A stretch of 64,000 nt of DNA, taken from positions 13,347 to 77,346 of the forward strand of contig DATJCX010000004.1 in the NCBI GenBank assembly GCA_035497735.1. The letters run 5' to 3'. The notes under the pieces are model-generated. The model ran no database searches, was not told the DNA's origin, and saw only the letters and a list, made by a program, of their open reading frames with translations. The stretch is from Brumimicrobium sp035497735 (lineage in GTDB: Bacteria > Bacteroidota > Bacteroidia > Flavobacteriales_D > Crocinitomicaceae). This document shows positions 9,647 to 20,126 of the stretch, in pieces. Position numbers and translations under genes: made by a program. Positions within the stretch are counted from its first letter, which is position 1. Every line of letters begins with the position of its first letter.

Positions 9647-9696
9647 CTACTATTTGAAGACGACTGATAATTTCTAAGCGATAATTTCTGATTGAA

Positions 9697-10143
9697 TTAA
9701 GCTTGTTCAGGCATGCGGAACTTGATAATCAATGCCGAAATAATAGTCAATCCACTAATCAAGAAAATAGCGTATTCAATTCCAAATAAATCAGCTGTAA
9801 TACCTGATATTATTGCTCCAAATGCATAACCTAAGTCTCTCCAAAGTCGGAAGGTTCCTATGCTTTCTGCACGTTGTTTTGGACTCGTAGCCTGTGCAAT
9901 CGTTGACAGAAAAGTTGGATACACTAAAGCAGTTCCTAGTCCTAAAATTCCAGAGATAGTTGCCAAAGCAAAGAAGCTACTGCTTAATGGAATAAATAAT
10001 ATAGCTGCACCTTGTAAAAGCATTCCCCAGAAAAGCATTGATTTCTTTGAATAGTGGTCGGACATTTTCCCTGTGAACAACTGTCCAATTCCCCAAACAG
10101 TTGGATAAATAGCAGTTATTATTCCAATAGTTTCATTTTCTTA
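9697..10143 (-). pseudogene. 5'-truncated MFS transporter remnant
   Basis: The frame encodes about 149 residues equal to the C-terminal portion of a roughly 400-residue major facilitator protein. It opens in mid-domain with YPTVWGIGQLFTGKMSDHYS (a loop 8-9-like GxxxDHxxKK motif), followed by about four membrane helices and a natural-looking C terminus. The first seven or so helices are absent. The open frame begins directly after the stop codon of the upstream gene (TAA at 10146-10144), so no start codon for a transporter exists. An internal ATG at the MSDHYS segment could only make a non-functional fragment. I read it as a deletion relic. Confidence 0.8.
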
Positions 10144-10752
10144 TTAATCTTCGTTGTATCTTTCGTTTAATTCTCCTTTCAATCGCTCTACTCTCAATCT
10201 GTCAACTTCGTCCCATAAACTTTGATCTTGAGGGTTTGCAACAGCTTTTTTAAATGCTTCTCTATATTCAGGTTGATCTGGATAGTAGGTGTCAATGATG
10301 GTATCAGTGGAAGTCATAAAAATAAGTAATCCAAATCCACCGATGATGGCAATTCGGCGAAATATTCCCTTGTAAAAATTAGCTTTGTTTCGGGAGTTAT
10401 AAATCAGCGCAACGATAAGGATGATTCCTGTAAAAAACAAACCTGTTCCTAGTTGAATACCTCCTCCAGGCCATAGTTGAGCTTTAAATAAAATGCCAAT
10501 TAAAATGAGCGAGAAGGAAAGTCCAAGAACTTCTGCACCAATTATTCGTTTTGCACTTATACCCGCATAAGATGATTTATTAAAAACATCTCGAAAGCGG
10601 ATGTCATTAAAAAGCGCAAAACTTAAATAGTACAAAAGTGACAAGAAGGAAAGTGAAATTACTAGTAAGATTTCACCACCAGGCCATCTTAGAAGTTTGA
10701 AAATTATCGCTATTAGAGTTATAATAGCCAAAATGCGTTCCGTTTTTTTCAT
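10144..10752 (-). CDS. Polytopic membrane protein with two LxWPGG motifs (GldL-like)
   Basis: This is a 202-residue protein with about five hydrophobic helices and a charged C-terminal tail of about 50 residues. Two equivalent segments, FKLLRWPGGEILL near residue 18 and FKAQLWPGGGIQLG near 88, suggest an internal duplication of a helical hairpin. The motif recalls the KxxHWPG segment at the first helix of the gliding/T9SS motor protein GldL, but length and architecture differ and no gldKMN genes are nearby. Its stop codon abuts the MFS remnant, so its original downstream sequence may have been lost. Function unknown. Confidence 0.65.
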   Translation of the reverse strand: MKKTERILAIITLIAIIFKLLRWPGGEILLVISLSFLSLLYYLSFALFNDIRFRDVFNKSSYAGISAKRIIGAEVLGLSFSLILIGILFKAQLWPGGGIQLGTGLFFTGIILIVALIYNSRNKANFYKGIFRRIAIIGGFGLLIFMTSTDTIIDTYYPDQPEYREAFKKAVANPQDQSLWDEVDRLRVERLKGELNERYNED

Positions 10753-10865
10753 CGTTCTGTTTCAGTAATGTTTATTCTTGTTCCATCCAAAGATAATCTT
10801 TCTAGCTTATAAAACAAAGTCAGGGACTTAAATCTACATACGGAATCTAAGGTTTGATAATTGCG

Positions 10866-13151
10866 CTAAAACGGATAACCAATAGCAAAATTAAATACGG
10901 GTTTCTTATATTCAAAGTCCCAGCCTGTTGACGGACGCTTTAAAGGCGCTGCTAAGTCAAATCGAATAACAAAACCTTGAACATCAACACGCAATCCGAT
11001 TCCTGTCCCTATACCGAATTGTCGAATAAAGTCTTTTGTAAACTTACCGTCTGGAACGTTGTCATTTATGTTCCAGATATTGCCCGCATCGATAAAAAGG
11101 GCACCTTTAAGAATAGAAAATATAGGGAAACGATATTCGAAATTTCCTTCTAAACGAATGTCTCCGGAACGGTCTAGAAACAAGTTTTCACCTTCTTCAG
11201 GTTGATGAGTTCCAGGACCAAGTCCGCGACTCTGAAAAGCACGTACACTATAGGAGCCACCCGAGAAATACTGTTTTACAAAAGGCAATGTTTTGGAGTT
11301 TCCATAGGGTATTCCAACTCCTCCAAAAAACCTTCCAACGAGAACATTTCCGCTATGATTGATATCATAATGGAAGGCTAAATCCAAATCTAGTTTTGCA
11401 TATTGGGCATAGGCTAAGTCTAAAAACTTCTTTGTGGAATCAGCTTCGTCTAGTTTCCCCATTAAACTTATTGTATTCCCTGCAATGTCGAAATTAAATT
11501 GAGCGTGAAGTTTTCCTTTCTTTCGATTGTCTTGCAATTCACTGTAGATAAAAGTATAAGTTAATCCAGCAATAAACTGCTGTTCAAAACTACGCTTTAG
11601 AAAATGATTCCCTTCTAGAATGGAGTCAAATCGTTCACTTCTATTGCTTAAATGTACATAAGTGATATCGATAGGATTCAATTGGTGCGTTACATATGGA
11701 TTGGCATTCCAAACATATCCGAAAGAAGCGGAGTATGAATTTAAAGAATAGAGTTTTGTTCTTCTGTAATAATCTATACCCAAGTTGATTTTTGTTTTTG
11801 GAATGGAGTATTTGAAAAGTTCTTGTATATTTCCTGGGAATATTAACCGTGGGAACAATAAGGAAGTATTTAAACCAAACTGTATGCTACTTGAACCTTC
11901 TGTTTTACTACCAAACTGTTTTTCAAAACCGAAATTACCAGTTGCTGAAAAACTTTCTCCACCTTTAAAAATATTTCTATTGAGAAAAGTAATTTCTAAG
12001 TTGGGACCAGTGAAACTATTTGATTTGGTAACACCTTGCAATTCTGCTCGAAACGACCTTTTGGTTGTTGGTGATAAGGAAATAACAGCATTCAAATGAC
12101 GTAATCGGAGACTGTCTGAACTAGTGGAATCAACTTCCTTATATTTGATATTCACAAACTTGAATGTACCAATGTTAGAGATTCGCTGACTGGTATATTT
12201 TGATTTTATGGGAGAATACAGTTCACCAGGTTTTAGGAGAACGAAAGGACGTAAACGTTTGGGTTTAAAGAAAATTTTATTTTGAATAAAAGTAACTTCC
12301 TTAATCGTGGTCGTGTCTTGTGCATTTCCGCTTGTGTCTTGTGAAATATTTGGATAAACTAAGATGCTATCTAAAACATAAGGCACCTTTGATTTTTGTG
12401 GAACACCAATCTTTAATTTCAAATACAAGTTGTACTCCCTGTTTTGGTTCAAATTAGTATCGGCTTGAAAGATAATAAAGCTTGAATTAAAGTTGTAATA
12501 TCCTCTATTTTTTAAGTATTGATCTATTCTATTTCTTTCCGCTTTTAGAGCTCCTAAATCGTATTGACTTCCTTTTTTTATATAGGTTTCTGAAAGAGAA
12601 TTGCGAATTTCCTTGTAAATAGGGAAGGAGTTTAATTTTTCTGTAGAATCTTCTAGAACTATATAGGAGTTCAATTGATACGGTTTTCCTATTACAACTG
12701 TATAATTCGTTTTCGCCGTTTTGGATGAACTATCTTTAAGAACTATAGATGAAATTTCACTGTGAAAGTAGCCACTATTTTGCAATCTGTTTTCAATTAA
12801 ATCTTCCGTGTCATCTATTCTCACAGCTGAAAAGTAGGAAGGCTTTTCTCCTAACTTTTTGTCTAAAAATCGGGTGATAAATCCAGGTTTTTCTTTTTGG
12901 GCTTTAAAGTGATAATGCACTCCGTAATACATTCCCAAAAATCGCTTGTTAGGTTGAGGATAAAGCAGGTTTTCCAATTCCTTTTTTAAAGCTTTGCTAC
13001 TCTTAGTCTCTGTCGAATCTACTATCGTAACATTTCCACCACGAAAGAGCAGTTCGTTGTCTGGCATGTATTTTTTCACAGCACAAGAATGCAATGTAAT
13101 TACAGCCAAAACAGCAATTAAAACTCGATATGTCGGAAGTTTAGTTTGCAT
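10866..13151 (-). CDS. TamA/BamA-family outer-membrane protein, probably lipidated
   Basis: An Omp85-superfamily protein of 761 residues that should sit in the outer membrane and work with TamB in outer-membrane biogenesis. The N terminus LAVITLHSCAVKKYMPDNEL has a lipobox-like LHSC, so the protein may be a lipoprotein. POTRA-like segments occupy about residues 30-360. The C-terminal 400 residues are a 16-strand-type barrel with the surface-antigen motifs YFSGGSYSVRAFQSRGLGPG and FIDAGNIWNI, ending in the terminal aromatic NFAIGYPF. The ATG overlaps the TamB stop by one base (TAATG), so the genes are translationally coupled. Family certain; exact client unknown. Confidence 0.9.
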   Translation of the reverse strand: MQTKLPTYRVLIAVLAVITLHSCAVKKYMPDNELLFRGGNVTIVDSTETKSSKALKKELENLLYPQPNKRFLGMYYGVHYHFKAQKEKPGFITRFLDKKLGEKPSYFSAVRIDDTEDLIENRLQNSGYFHSEISSIVLKDSSSKTAKTNYTVVIGKPYQLNSYIVLEDSTEKLNSFPIYKEIRNSLSETYIKKGSQYDLGALKAERNRIDQYLKNRGYYNFNSSFIIFQADTNLNQNREYNLYLKLKIGVPQKSKVPYVLDSILVYPNISQDTSGNAQDTTTIKEVTFIQNKIFFKPKRLRPFVLLKPGELYSPIKSKYTSQRISNIGTFKFVNIKYKEVDSTSSDSLRLRHLNAVISLSPTTKRSFRAELQGVTKSNSFTGPNLEITFLNRNIFKGGESFSATGNFGFEKQFGSKTEGSSSIQFGLNTSLLFPRLIFPGNIQELFKYSIPKTKINLGIDYYRRTKLYSLNSYSASFGYVWNANPYVTHQLNPIDITYVHLSNRSERFDSILEGNHFLKRSFEQQFIAGLTYTFIYSELQDNRKKGKLHAQFNFDIAGNTISLMGKLDEADSTKKFLDLAYAQYAKLDLDLAFHYDINHSGNVLVGRFFGGVGIPYGNSKTLPFVKQYFSGGSYSVRAFQSRGLGPGTHQPEEGENLFLDRSGDIRLEGNFEYRFPIFSILKGALFIDAGNIWNINDNVPDGKFTKDFIRQFGIGTGIGLRVDVQGFVIRFDLAAPLKRPSTGWDFEYKKPVFNFAIGYPF

Positions 13152-16100
13152 TAATCTTTCTCTTTTTTACTAGTTATATCTTCTTCTTTTTTAGCCTTTT
13201 CTTTCTTGGCCGACTTTTTCTGTGATTTTTCCTTAGATTCTCCATCAGACTCTCCTAGTTTTGGTGATGGAGCCCATAATTCCTTCCAGGTATTAAATTG
13301 GCGTTGAAAAATAATAGAAATACCATTCACATACACTTGTCCATCAATGACATTCTCAAACTCATTGTTTCTAAAACCTTTTAATCTCCAGCGTCCGTCT
13401 TTGGTTAACAAGTACTGAATGTTTGCATTTCCTATTACTGCATTTTCTTCTCCTGGATTTTTATCTCCCTGAACATTTACGTTTGTTCCTACTTGAATAA
13501 TTAATCGGTCATCAAATAGTTTTTTCTGGGCACTAATATTCAAATCTGTTCGTTGCTGTGCCGATTCTCCCTGGTAATCGGTATAACTGTTTAAGCCAAA
13601 ATCGAGTTCAATTCCAGTATTCCCTAAGAGCTTATCTGAGAATGCATTCAGTTGATCCGATAAAGCTTCGTTGACTCTTTTTCTAACCAGTTGTTCTGCG
13701 CCTCCTTCACTTCCGTCAGAACCTCCATTCGGGTAAAATTTCTTTAATACCAATAAGGAGAAAACTTGCTTGTTAAGTTCATCTTCTTCACCACTCAATT
13801 GCTTGATACGACTGTAAACCGTTCCGTCAATTGCACCACGGGAATCTTCCGGCATATCTAGACCAAACTCAAGTTTTGGTTCTTCCAATTCACCTTTTAT
13901 ATGCATATACACAAAGAAAGGCAATTGTTGGCGGTATTTATTGAGCACTTCGTCACTAGCACCAGCTGTTTGTGATGCCATTAAACCAGATGCAGAGGTT
14001 TCTACTTCATATTTTGCAGTTACATTTAATTCAGCATCCAAAGGATCACCTCTCCAAACAATGGAACTTCCATTTTCGAGTTCGAATTTACGTTTTACCA
14101 AATTATAAAGACTGAGTTCATAATGCCCGTCTAATATATCAAAACGTCCTGTTAACGACATTCCGCCATTTTGTTCAATGTTGAAATCTAAGTCAGCAAC
14201 TCCCGAAACATTCAAATTATCGCCTGTACTCGGATCAATAATCACGTTGAAAGCTGCGCCTTTGTCAATTCTTAACTTAGCGTGTAGTTCAATACCACTT
14301 AATTTCGCAACAATTGAATCATTGGACCTAGTTAGAATGTCGTCTGGATTTTCTTTGTTGACAAACTCTACAATTCCATCGTGCTTTTCTAATTTAGCCT
14401 GAGATTCTGGAATTACATAAGTGAAGTTCGTATTTTCGTTGATTCCTAGATTGGTGTTAACCAATGGGAAACTTAGATTTCCTGTTATGGTTCCATCCAT
14501 GTCGAAATTTAGTTTTCCATAATATAAATCATTGTCCTTTTCGGTTGAATTTAAGGCTTGAAAGTTTTTTCCTTTAAAACGCATGTCGAAGGCCGGATCG
14601 CTGAAATTTTCTGTTGTAATACTTCCATCTAAAATAAAGGTATTGCCTTGTTCATCTTTAATTGTAAACTGATTTAAAGTAATGAGTGAATTGTCTATTT
14701 CAATCTTGCTGTTAGGTAATTGAAATTTGGAATTGAGTTCTGTAACATTGAAGGCTGCATCCTTAAATAGCAATTTTCCCTTGTATTCTGGAGAACGTAC
14801 ATCACCTTTTAATGCAACTTTTCCTGAGATATATCCAGAAGCATCTTTTAGGTTGTTATCGGAAAGTAGAGCAATCGTTTCCATTCCTATACGGTTTAAG
14901 TCTAAGTTGAAATCGAGTTCAGAACCTTTGTTGTTAGGTGAAAAGTCACCTTTCACTGTCAAATCTACATCACTTCCCTTAATGCCAAGGTCAAGATTGT
15001 AATTGCCAACTTCCTGTGTTTTTGCTTTTAGGGTCAACTTACCTAAAGATGCTTTTAAAGCAGTTAAGTTCTCTATACTGAAGTCTGCATTTAAACCGAA
15101 ATTTTCAAAAGGATCAATGGCTACGATATTTCCTTGAAATTCTCCAGAAGCTAATAAATCGTCTTTATTGAAAAGCGCTAGTAAATGGGAAAGATTAAAG
15201 TTTTCAAAGCCAATTCCTATGTTGTTTTTAGATGCCCCCATCAAATCATTTGCTACTGTAATGCGCTCTTGTTTATTGCTGAAGACTACATTTTCTGCTG
15301 TAATTTTCTTGTCGCTATAATTGATTTTGTTATCCTCTGGAATGGACCATTCTTCTTGGTTAAGAATCAGCTTTTCAGGATTAAAATGAACCATTAAGTC
15401 TGAAACTTTTCCAGATATTTCTGTTTGAACGACATATAGTTCTTTTTCGTTGTGCAAAGCGTTGAAATTCAACTTTAAAAGACCATCTTTCAAATCGCCA
15501 TCAAAATAGGTGCGATGCATCAAGAAAGGAGAGGCGTCTAGTTCGTTAAAACCTATTAAAAACTTAGCCATATCTTCAGTAGCAGAGAGGTTCACTAGTA
15601 AACTGTCAATTGTTTTTTCCGCATAATCAATATAGAGAAGACTCATGTTTACTGCTAAGGTTTTTTCTTCTTGATTGAAATTGACATCTAAATTTAAGGT
15701 GTCCATCGTTCTGATTTCTGGAACTAAGAAACCGGTTATTAATTTTGTATTTGAAAGTTTCATGTTAAACTCCAGCATGATGGGCTTGGTGATAGAATCG
15801 ATGTGCTCTTCGTAATCAGAAAAGTAACCTTCTAAATGATGCTGTATGGCGTGAATAGTAGAGTCTATACTGGCGTTAACTCTTAATTTACCATTGAGGA
15901 AATTGCTGCTAATGTCCATTGATGTTGAATCTTTTGCAGCACGCGCAGTTAAATCGAATGGGCCTAAATAATAGGTATCGTCCTTGTAAATAGCAACACC
16001 TTCTGTAACGTGCGTTTCCACTTCAAATAGGTCGCTATTTCCTTTGAAACTAGCATTCATCATCAGTTTTGTTCTGATTTCCTTTTCGGTTAAACCCAAA

Positions 16101-18256
16101 GCATATAAGTCGGCACCTTCCATTTGAATGTCCACAAATATTTTTGGCGAAACAGAATACAATTGGATCTTAGAATCAATGTTTAAATCGAGGTTTTTAT
16201 CCTTGTACGTTAAGGTAACATCACCTTTCCCGTCATTTAGTTCTCCATCTAGTTGAAGTGCAGAAAAATCATAGTTGTTAAACTCCATTTTGGAAAAAGT
16301 GGAGGCCAACTCTGCATTCAAGTCATTGATATTGTTTCCGCTTCCTGAAGCTTTCATTTCAAAAGCTATCATTCCGATAGTTGGATTGTTTAATATATTC
16401 CCCAACTGTAAATCTATCACGGCAATATTGGCATCGAAAGCGATTTTGTTACTCTTTTTGAAAGTTCCATCAATATTCACCTTCCCTTCTGGAATGGTTA
16501 GAAAGACATTGGCTTTTAAGTCATCTAACTTTCCTTTGAATTGTGTTTTTAGAACAACCGTTTTGGGTAGGGTAATTCCCAATTCTTTTTCGGAAACGAA
16601 TTGCGCTATATCCGAACGGTTGGAATTGATAGTTAAGTTATCAATGTTTGTCTCAAAGTTGTCAAAGTCAATGAGATTCATAAATTGTCCGTTGGTGGTA
16701 ATAGAAGTGTTTTCTCCCCAATTCACTAGAAATTCGCTTAAGTTGACTTGAGATAATTTCCCATTTGCCTTGATATTCCCACTGAATTTATGCTTGGCTA
16801 GTTTGGCCATGTACTCATTTTCCTTGAGTGTTGGCTGAAAGGCGAACGCATCTTTTACATCAACTATAAATGATTTTAAATCAAGCGAAAAGCGTGATTC
16901 TTCTGGTTTTTCAATAAAGGCTTGTAGAGAAGCGAATTCTGCTTTTAAATCTGTGTCTATCGAACTATTTGCCGTTTTTAATTTTAAATTATCGACTGTT
17001 AACTCTTTAGAATTAAGCGCAACTAATAAAGCCAATTGATTCAGTTTAAATCCGCTACTTTCTGAAAAGGATAAATCATTTATTTGAAGGTTTGCCGACT
17101 CATCTTTATTTAAGGCAATGTTTTTCGCTTTAAAGATGAAATCATCTACCACAATATAATTTGGGTCAAATCCATTTATTTCTTGTGATCTTTCGCCATT
17201 TTGATAATGAAAATAATTGCTCTCAAAGTCGATTGAGGCGACGTCGATATTCCAATCAGGCCAAACAAAAGCTTGGATTTCTGCTGGTGTTGTACGTTCG
17301 AATGTATCTGCTTCAATTTTTCTTTGGGGAGTTGATATAAACTGAACATTTGAATTGTGTAATTTTAACTTCCCTACTTGAATGTCTTGCTTTCTCAAAT
17401 CTACCTTCGGAACTGTCAATGCTAAATCTCCAACATGCATATCTGCCACCATGCTATCGGGAACAGATGCATAATGCAGCGTAACGTTCTTAAGTTTTAG
17501 TTTTTTGAGACTCAAATAGGGGAGTTCACCCGATTCTGAAGAGTCTGACGGAGCACTTAGTTTACTTTGTATATAACTTGCTTTGGTATTTTCTATGGAA
17601 ATTTTGGCGACTTCATAATCCATGTTCTTTAAGTCGATATTCTTTCCTTTAAGGTAGAATTTACCTAAATCAAGATTTGCTTTCATGCCGTTTACAGCAT
17701 CATCGAAATTAACTTTAAAGTCTGTAAAACGAATAGTACCAACAGAAATTTTTGGAGGTTCACTGCCTGTGGTATCCACTTTTTCTGGTTTATCATCTGA
17801 AGCAAAAGCATCGATCAAGAACTGGAAGTTAAAACCAGTAATGGTATCTTTTCGTACTACATTGGCGCGAAGACCTTTCCATTTTACGCCATTGATAGAA
17901 ATTGGATTTCCCATAATGATAGGGAATAAAGGAATATTTGCTTTTAATTCTTCCGAATAGAGCAAGGTGTCGCCGTTTAAATCTTCCAAATATAAACCTT
18001 GAAGATTTAACTTTCCTGTGAAAGTGATAAATAGCTTTTTTATGGAAACTTCTGTTTTGGTTTTCTCAGAAAGGTAATGGGTGGCCTTATCTACAATAAT
18101 GTTTTGTCCCCAAGGACTTCGAATAAAAAGGAGCAGTGAAAATAAAAGAATAAGCAGGACAAGGGCAATCCAGCCCAAAATCCTAAAGGTACGCTTCCAC
18201 CATGGACGTTTTCCTACACTTTTCTTCTTATTTTTTTCTTCCGTTTTTTCTGTCAA
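13151..18256 (-). CDS. tamB: TamB-like translocation and assembly module protein (TTG start)
   Basis: A 1701-residue envelope protein. A lysine/arginine-rich cytosolic tip is followed by one inner-membrane helix at about residues 25-48 (ILGWIALVLLILLFSLLLFI). The long AsmA-like body of repeated beta-strands would form a periplasm-spanning groove. The C-terminal DUF490/TamB domain (about 1300-1660) shows RFDILDGHYELSLYNLVKRK, VTAKYEV and LLVLKKFYPNGG. A lysine/glutamate tail (KKSAKKEKAKKEED) closes it. The start is TTG at 18256; a TGA lies three codons upstream in frame and the nearby ATG is out of frame. It is translationally coupled to the TamA-like gene. Such proteins are thought to move phospholipids or help barrel assembly between the membranes. 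Confidence 0.92.
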   Translation of the reverse strand: MTEKTEEKNKKKSVGKRPWWKRTFRILGWIALVLLILLFSLLLFIRSPWGQNIIVDKATHYLSEKTKTEVSIKKLFITFTGKLNLQGLYLEDLNGDTLLYSEELKANIPLFPIIMGNPISINGVKWKGLRANVVRKDTITGFNFQFLIDAFASDDKPEKVDTTGSEPPKISVGTIRFTDFKVNFDDAVNGMKANLDLGKFYLKGKNIDLKNMDYEVAKISIENTKASYIQSKLSAPSDSSESGELPYLSLKKLKLKNVTLHYASVPDSMVADMHVGDLALTVPKVDLRKQDIQVGKLKLHNSNVQFISTPQRKIEADTFERTTPAEIQAFVWPDWNIDVASIDFESNYFHYQNGERSQEINGFDPNYIVVDDFIFKAKNIALNKDESANLQINDLSFSESSGFKLNQLALLVALNSKELTVDNLKLKTANSSIDTDLKAEFASLQAFIEKPEESRFSLDLKSFIVDVKDAFAFQPTLKENEYMAKLAKHKFSGNIKANGKLSQVNLSEFLVNWGENTSITTNGQFMNLIDFDNFETNIDNLTINSNRSDIAQFVSEKELGITLPKTVVLKTQFKGKLDDLKANVFLTIPEGKVNIDGTFKKSNKIAFDANIAVIDLQLGNILNNPTIGMIAFEMKASGSGNNINDLNAELASTFSKMEFNNYDFSALQLDGELNDGKGDVTLTYKDKNLDLNIDSKIQLYSVSPKIFVDIQMEGADLYALGLTEKEIRTKLMMNASFKGNSDLFEVETHVTEGVAIYKDDTYYLGPFDLTARAAKDSTSMDISSNFLNGKLRVNASIDSTIHAIQHHLEGYFSDYEEHIDSITKPIMLEFNMKLSNTKLITGFLVPEIRTMDTLNLDVNFNQEEKTLAVNMSLLYIDYAEKTIDSLLVNLSATEDMAKFLIGFNELDASPFLMHRTYFDGDLKDGLLKLNFNALHNEKELYVVQTEISGKVSDLMVHFNPEKLILNQEEWSIPEDNKINYSDKKITAENVVFSNKQERITVANDLMGASKNNIGIGFENFNLSHLLALFNKDDLLASGEFQGNIVAIDPFENFGLNADFSIENLTALKASLGKLTLKAKTQEVGNYNLDLGIKGSDVDLTVKGDFSPNNKGSELDFNLDLNRIGMETIALLSDNNLKDASGYISGKVALKGDVRSPEYKGKLLFKDAAFNVTELNSKFQLPNSKIEIDNSLITLNQFTIKDEQGNTFILDGSITTENFSDPAFDMRFKGKNFQALNSTEKDNDLYYGKLNFDMDGTITGNLSFPLVNTNLGINENTNFTYVIPESQAKLEKHDGIVEFVNKENPDDILTRSNDSIVAKLSGIELHAKLRIDKGAAFNVIIDPSTGDNLNVSGVADLDFNIEQNGGMSLTGRFDILDGHYELSLYNLVKRKFELENGSSIVWRGDPLDAELNVTAKYEVETSASGLMASQTAGASDEVLNKYRQQLPFFVYMHIKGELEEPKLEFGLDMPEDSRGAIDGTVYSRIKQLSGEEDELNKQVFSLLVLKKFYPNGGSDGSEGGAEQLVRKRVNEALSDQLNAFSDKLLGNTGIELDFGLNSYTDYQGESAQQRTDLNISAQKKLFDDRLIIQVGTNVNVQGDKNPGEENAVIGNANIQYLLTKDGRWRLKGFRNNEFENVIDGQVYVNGISIIFQRQFNTWKELWAPSPKLGESDGESKEKSQKKSAKKEKAKKEEDITSKKEKD

Positions 18257-18527
18257 TTTTATTCATTAAAAAATCGGGAAATAAACTTTCCTTCAATCAT
18301 TTTACACGCTTTCAATACTGAGAATTGTTTAAATTTTAAAACTCCTTTTCACATAGATGTAATTCGACGGTATTTTCTTGTCAATAAATGCCTTCTTGAC
18401 TGTAGCAAGTTTCATTTAACGTATAGCCTAGCTAAATTAAGTGTTCAATTCTTAGAAAACAAGGAATAGCGACGGAAATGAAATAGATTTATGCTTTATT
18501 AAGAAACATAAAAAAAATCTTTTAAGC
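18257..18527. other. Intergenic gap upstream of tamB
   Basis: The AT-rich gap between the AsmA-like gene and tamB (both minus strand) should hold the promoter of the tamB operon. I see no convincing TAnnTTTG with a -33 box, no RNA gene and no strong hairpin. Confidence 0.4.
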
Positions 18528-19982
18528 TTAAATGATTGCCTTCTTGATTCCTTCTTGAATAAAGTGCCACATATAATTCCACATGGGTCTCGTTTTATCA
18601 AATTCAAAATCTTCTACTTCTCCGGTTTTATCAATTTCTTTGTTTACAATTGCATTTCCTATGGCTGTCAGTAACTTATGGTCTTTTCCATTTTCTTTGT
18701 ACAATTTTATTTTTAAATCTTTCGATTGCAATCTTACCGTTCCATCCGCAGTACCTTTGGAAACCATGTGTGCATCTATATTGTCAACGGTTCCACTTAC
18801 ATCTACATTCATAGCGGGACGGAATATGCTATTCAATGCTTTTGTATTGATACTCCTTCCGTGTAAATCCATTTGAAACGTTTCTATCTTAGTGTATTGA
18901 TTGTAAGATAAATAAACATCAACTATGGACTGCGAACACAAAGAAAAGTTTCCTTTAAGTTTTGCGATTTGCTTTTTTGATGGAATATTATTGATATGCG
19001 TTAAGCGTGCGTTAATATCCTTAAAGTCAACTCTACTCACTTTTTCATTATCTGTTTTCATTGAAAAACTAACCCGAGAGTTTTTGGCAATCGCTGCATT
19101 GATATCGAGTTCAAAGTCAAAACCCTGAACGATTTGCGCATAGGTAGGTTCAAGTTGTGTATATTCTGGTAGTGTTTTGTCACGATATACATCCAATTCA
19201 AAAGCTTCTAAATTTATTTCGTTTAAACTAATTTTCTTGAGTTTGTTCATGTGAATTTTAAAGTCAACATTGTCTAATATCAATTGATAGGCGACCAAAT
19301 CGATATGGCCCTTTTGTTCTGGTATATGATAGATATATTCTTCCTTAGAATAACGCGTAAATACTTTGAAGGTATCTACTAGTATCGTATTGCTTCTATA
19401 TTTAAAACTATCAATTGTGATGTCAATTAATTCATTGGTCCTAAGATAAAGCGATTGGAAACTTAGTTGTTTTAACTCCTTGAATTGTATGTTTTGAATG
19501 TCTTTTAATTGTGCCTTTAAGTTGATTCCCAAAATATTTGTCAGCGTATCTCCTTTTTCAATTTTAAGAAAATCAAAACCTGAAATATCCACCGTTTTTA
19601 AAGCAAAGGGACGCTTATTTTTTTGCTTAGGAGAAACTGTTTTTGTGGAATCAATGTTTGTAGAATCTATCGTTCTTTTGAAATAAGTAAGCTTTGCGTG
19701 ATTAACAGTTGCTCTATTTATCAAAATGGTATCACTCAGAAGTATTTTCATGATTCCTATATTCAGTTTTACAGCTTCTGCTTGAATAGCAATAGAATCA
19801 TTCTCGAACCGGAGATCATTGAAAGTAAGGTTGCCGCCAAAAGTCATGTTAAACTTACTAAAAGTTAGTTTTTCCTCCTTTTTCAGGTGTTTTTCAAGAT
19901 AAAACTCCATAATAAAAATCGACACAACATAGAGTATGCTTGCAATTAGGATATAAATCAGACTTTTTGTAAGTGTTTTCAT
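18528..19982 (-). CDS. AsmA-like envelope protein, uncharacterised
   Basis: A 484-residue protein with one N-terminal signal anchor (YILIASILYVVSIFIMEFYL) followed by a beta-strand-rich body. The opening after the anchor (LEKHLKKEEKLTFSKFNMTF then GGNLTFNDLRFENDSIAI) resembles the start of AsmA/DUF748 proteins, in which beta-strands form an elongated periplasmic lipid-carrying groove. The C terminus (NAIVNKEIDKTGEVEDFEF, then MWHFIQEGIKKAII) resembles the end of such proteins. It sits upstream of tamB on the same strand, which supports a related role, though a 270-bp gap separates them. No specific function can be assigned. Confidence 0.65.
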   Translation of the reverse strand: MKTLTKSLIYILIASILYVVSIFIMEFYLEKHLKKEEKLTFSKFNMTFGGNLTFNDLRFENDSIAIQAEAVKLNIGIMKILLSDTILINRATVNHAKLTYFKRTIDSTNIDSTKTVSPKQKNKRPFALKTVDISGFDFLKIEKGDTLTNILGINLKAQLKDIQNIQFKELKQLSFQSLYLRTNELIDITIDSFKYRSNTILVDTFKVFTRYSKEEYIYHIPEQKGHIDLVAYQLILDNVDFKIHMNKLKKISLNEINLEAFELDVYRDKTLPEYTQLEPTYAQIVQGFDFELDINAAIAKNSRVSFSMKTDNEKVSRVDFKDINARLTHINNIPSKKQIAKLKGNFSLCSQSIVDVYLSYNQYTKIETFQMDLHGRSINTKALNSIFRPAMNVDVSGTVDNIDAHMVSKGTADGTVRLQSKDLKIKLYKENGKDHKLLTAIGNAIVNKEIDKTGEVEDFEFDKTRPMWNYMWHFIQEGIKKAII

Positions 19983-20126
19983 CTGTGTGTTTAGAGCAAT
20001 ATAGATATTCTAAGAGTAAGAAGTGGGACAGAGGGTTGTAAAAAGAGTTAAAACACCCACTTCTATTTGATTATTCCTGTAAAATCACAAAAGTGTCGGA
20101 TAACACCTTATTTTAAGGTTATATGA

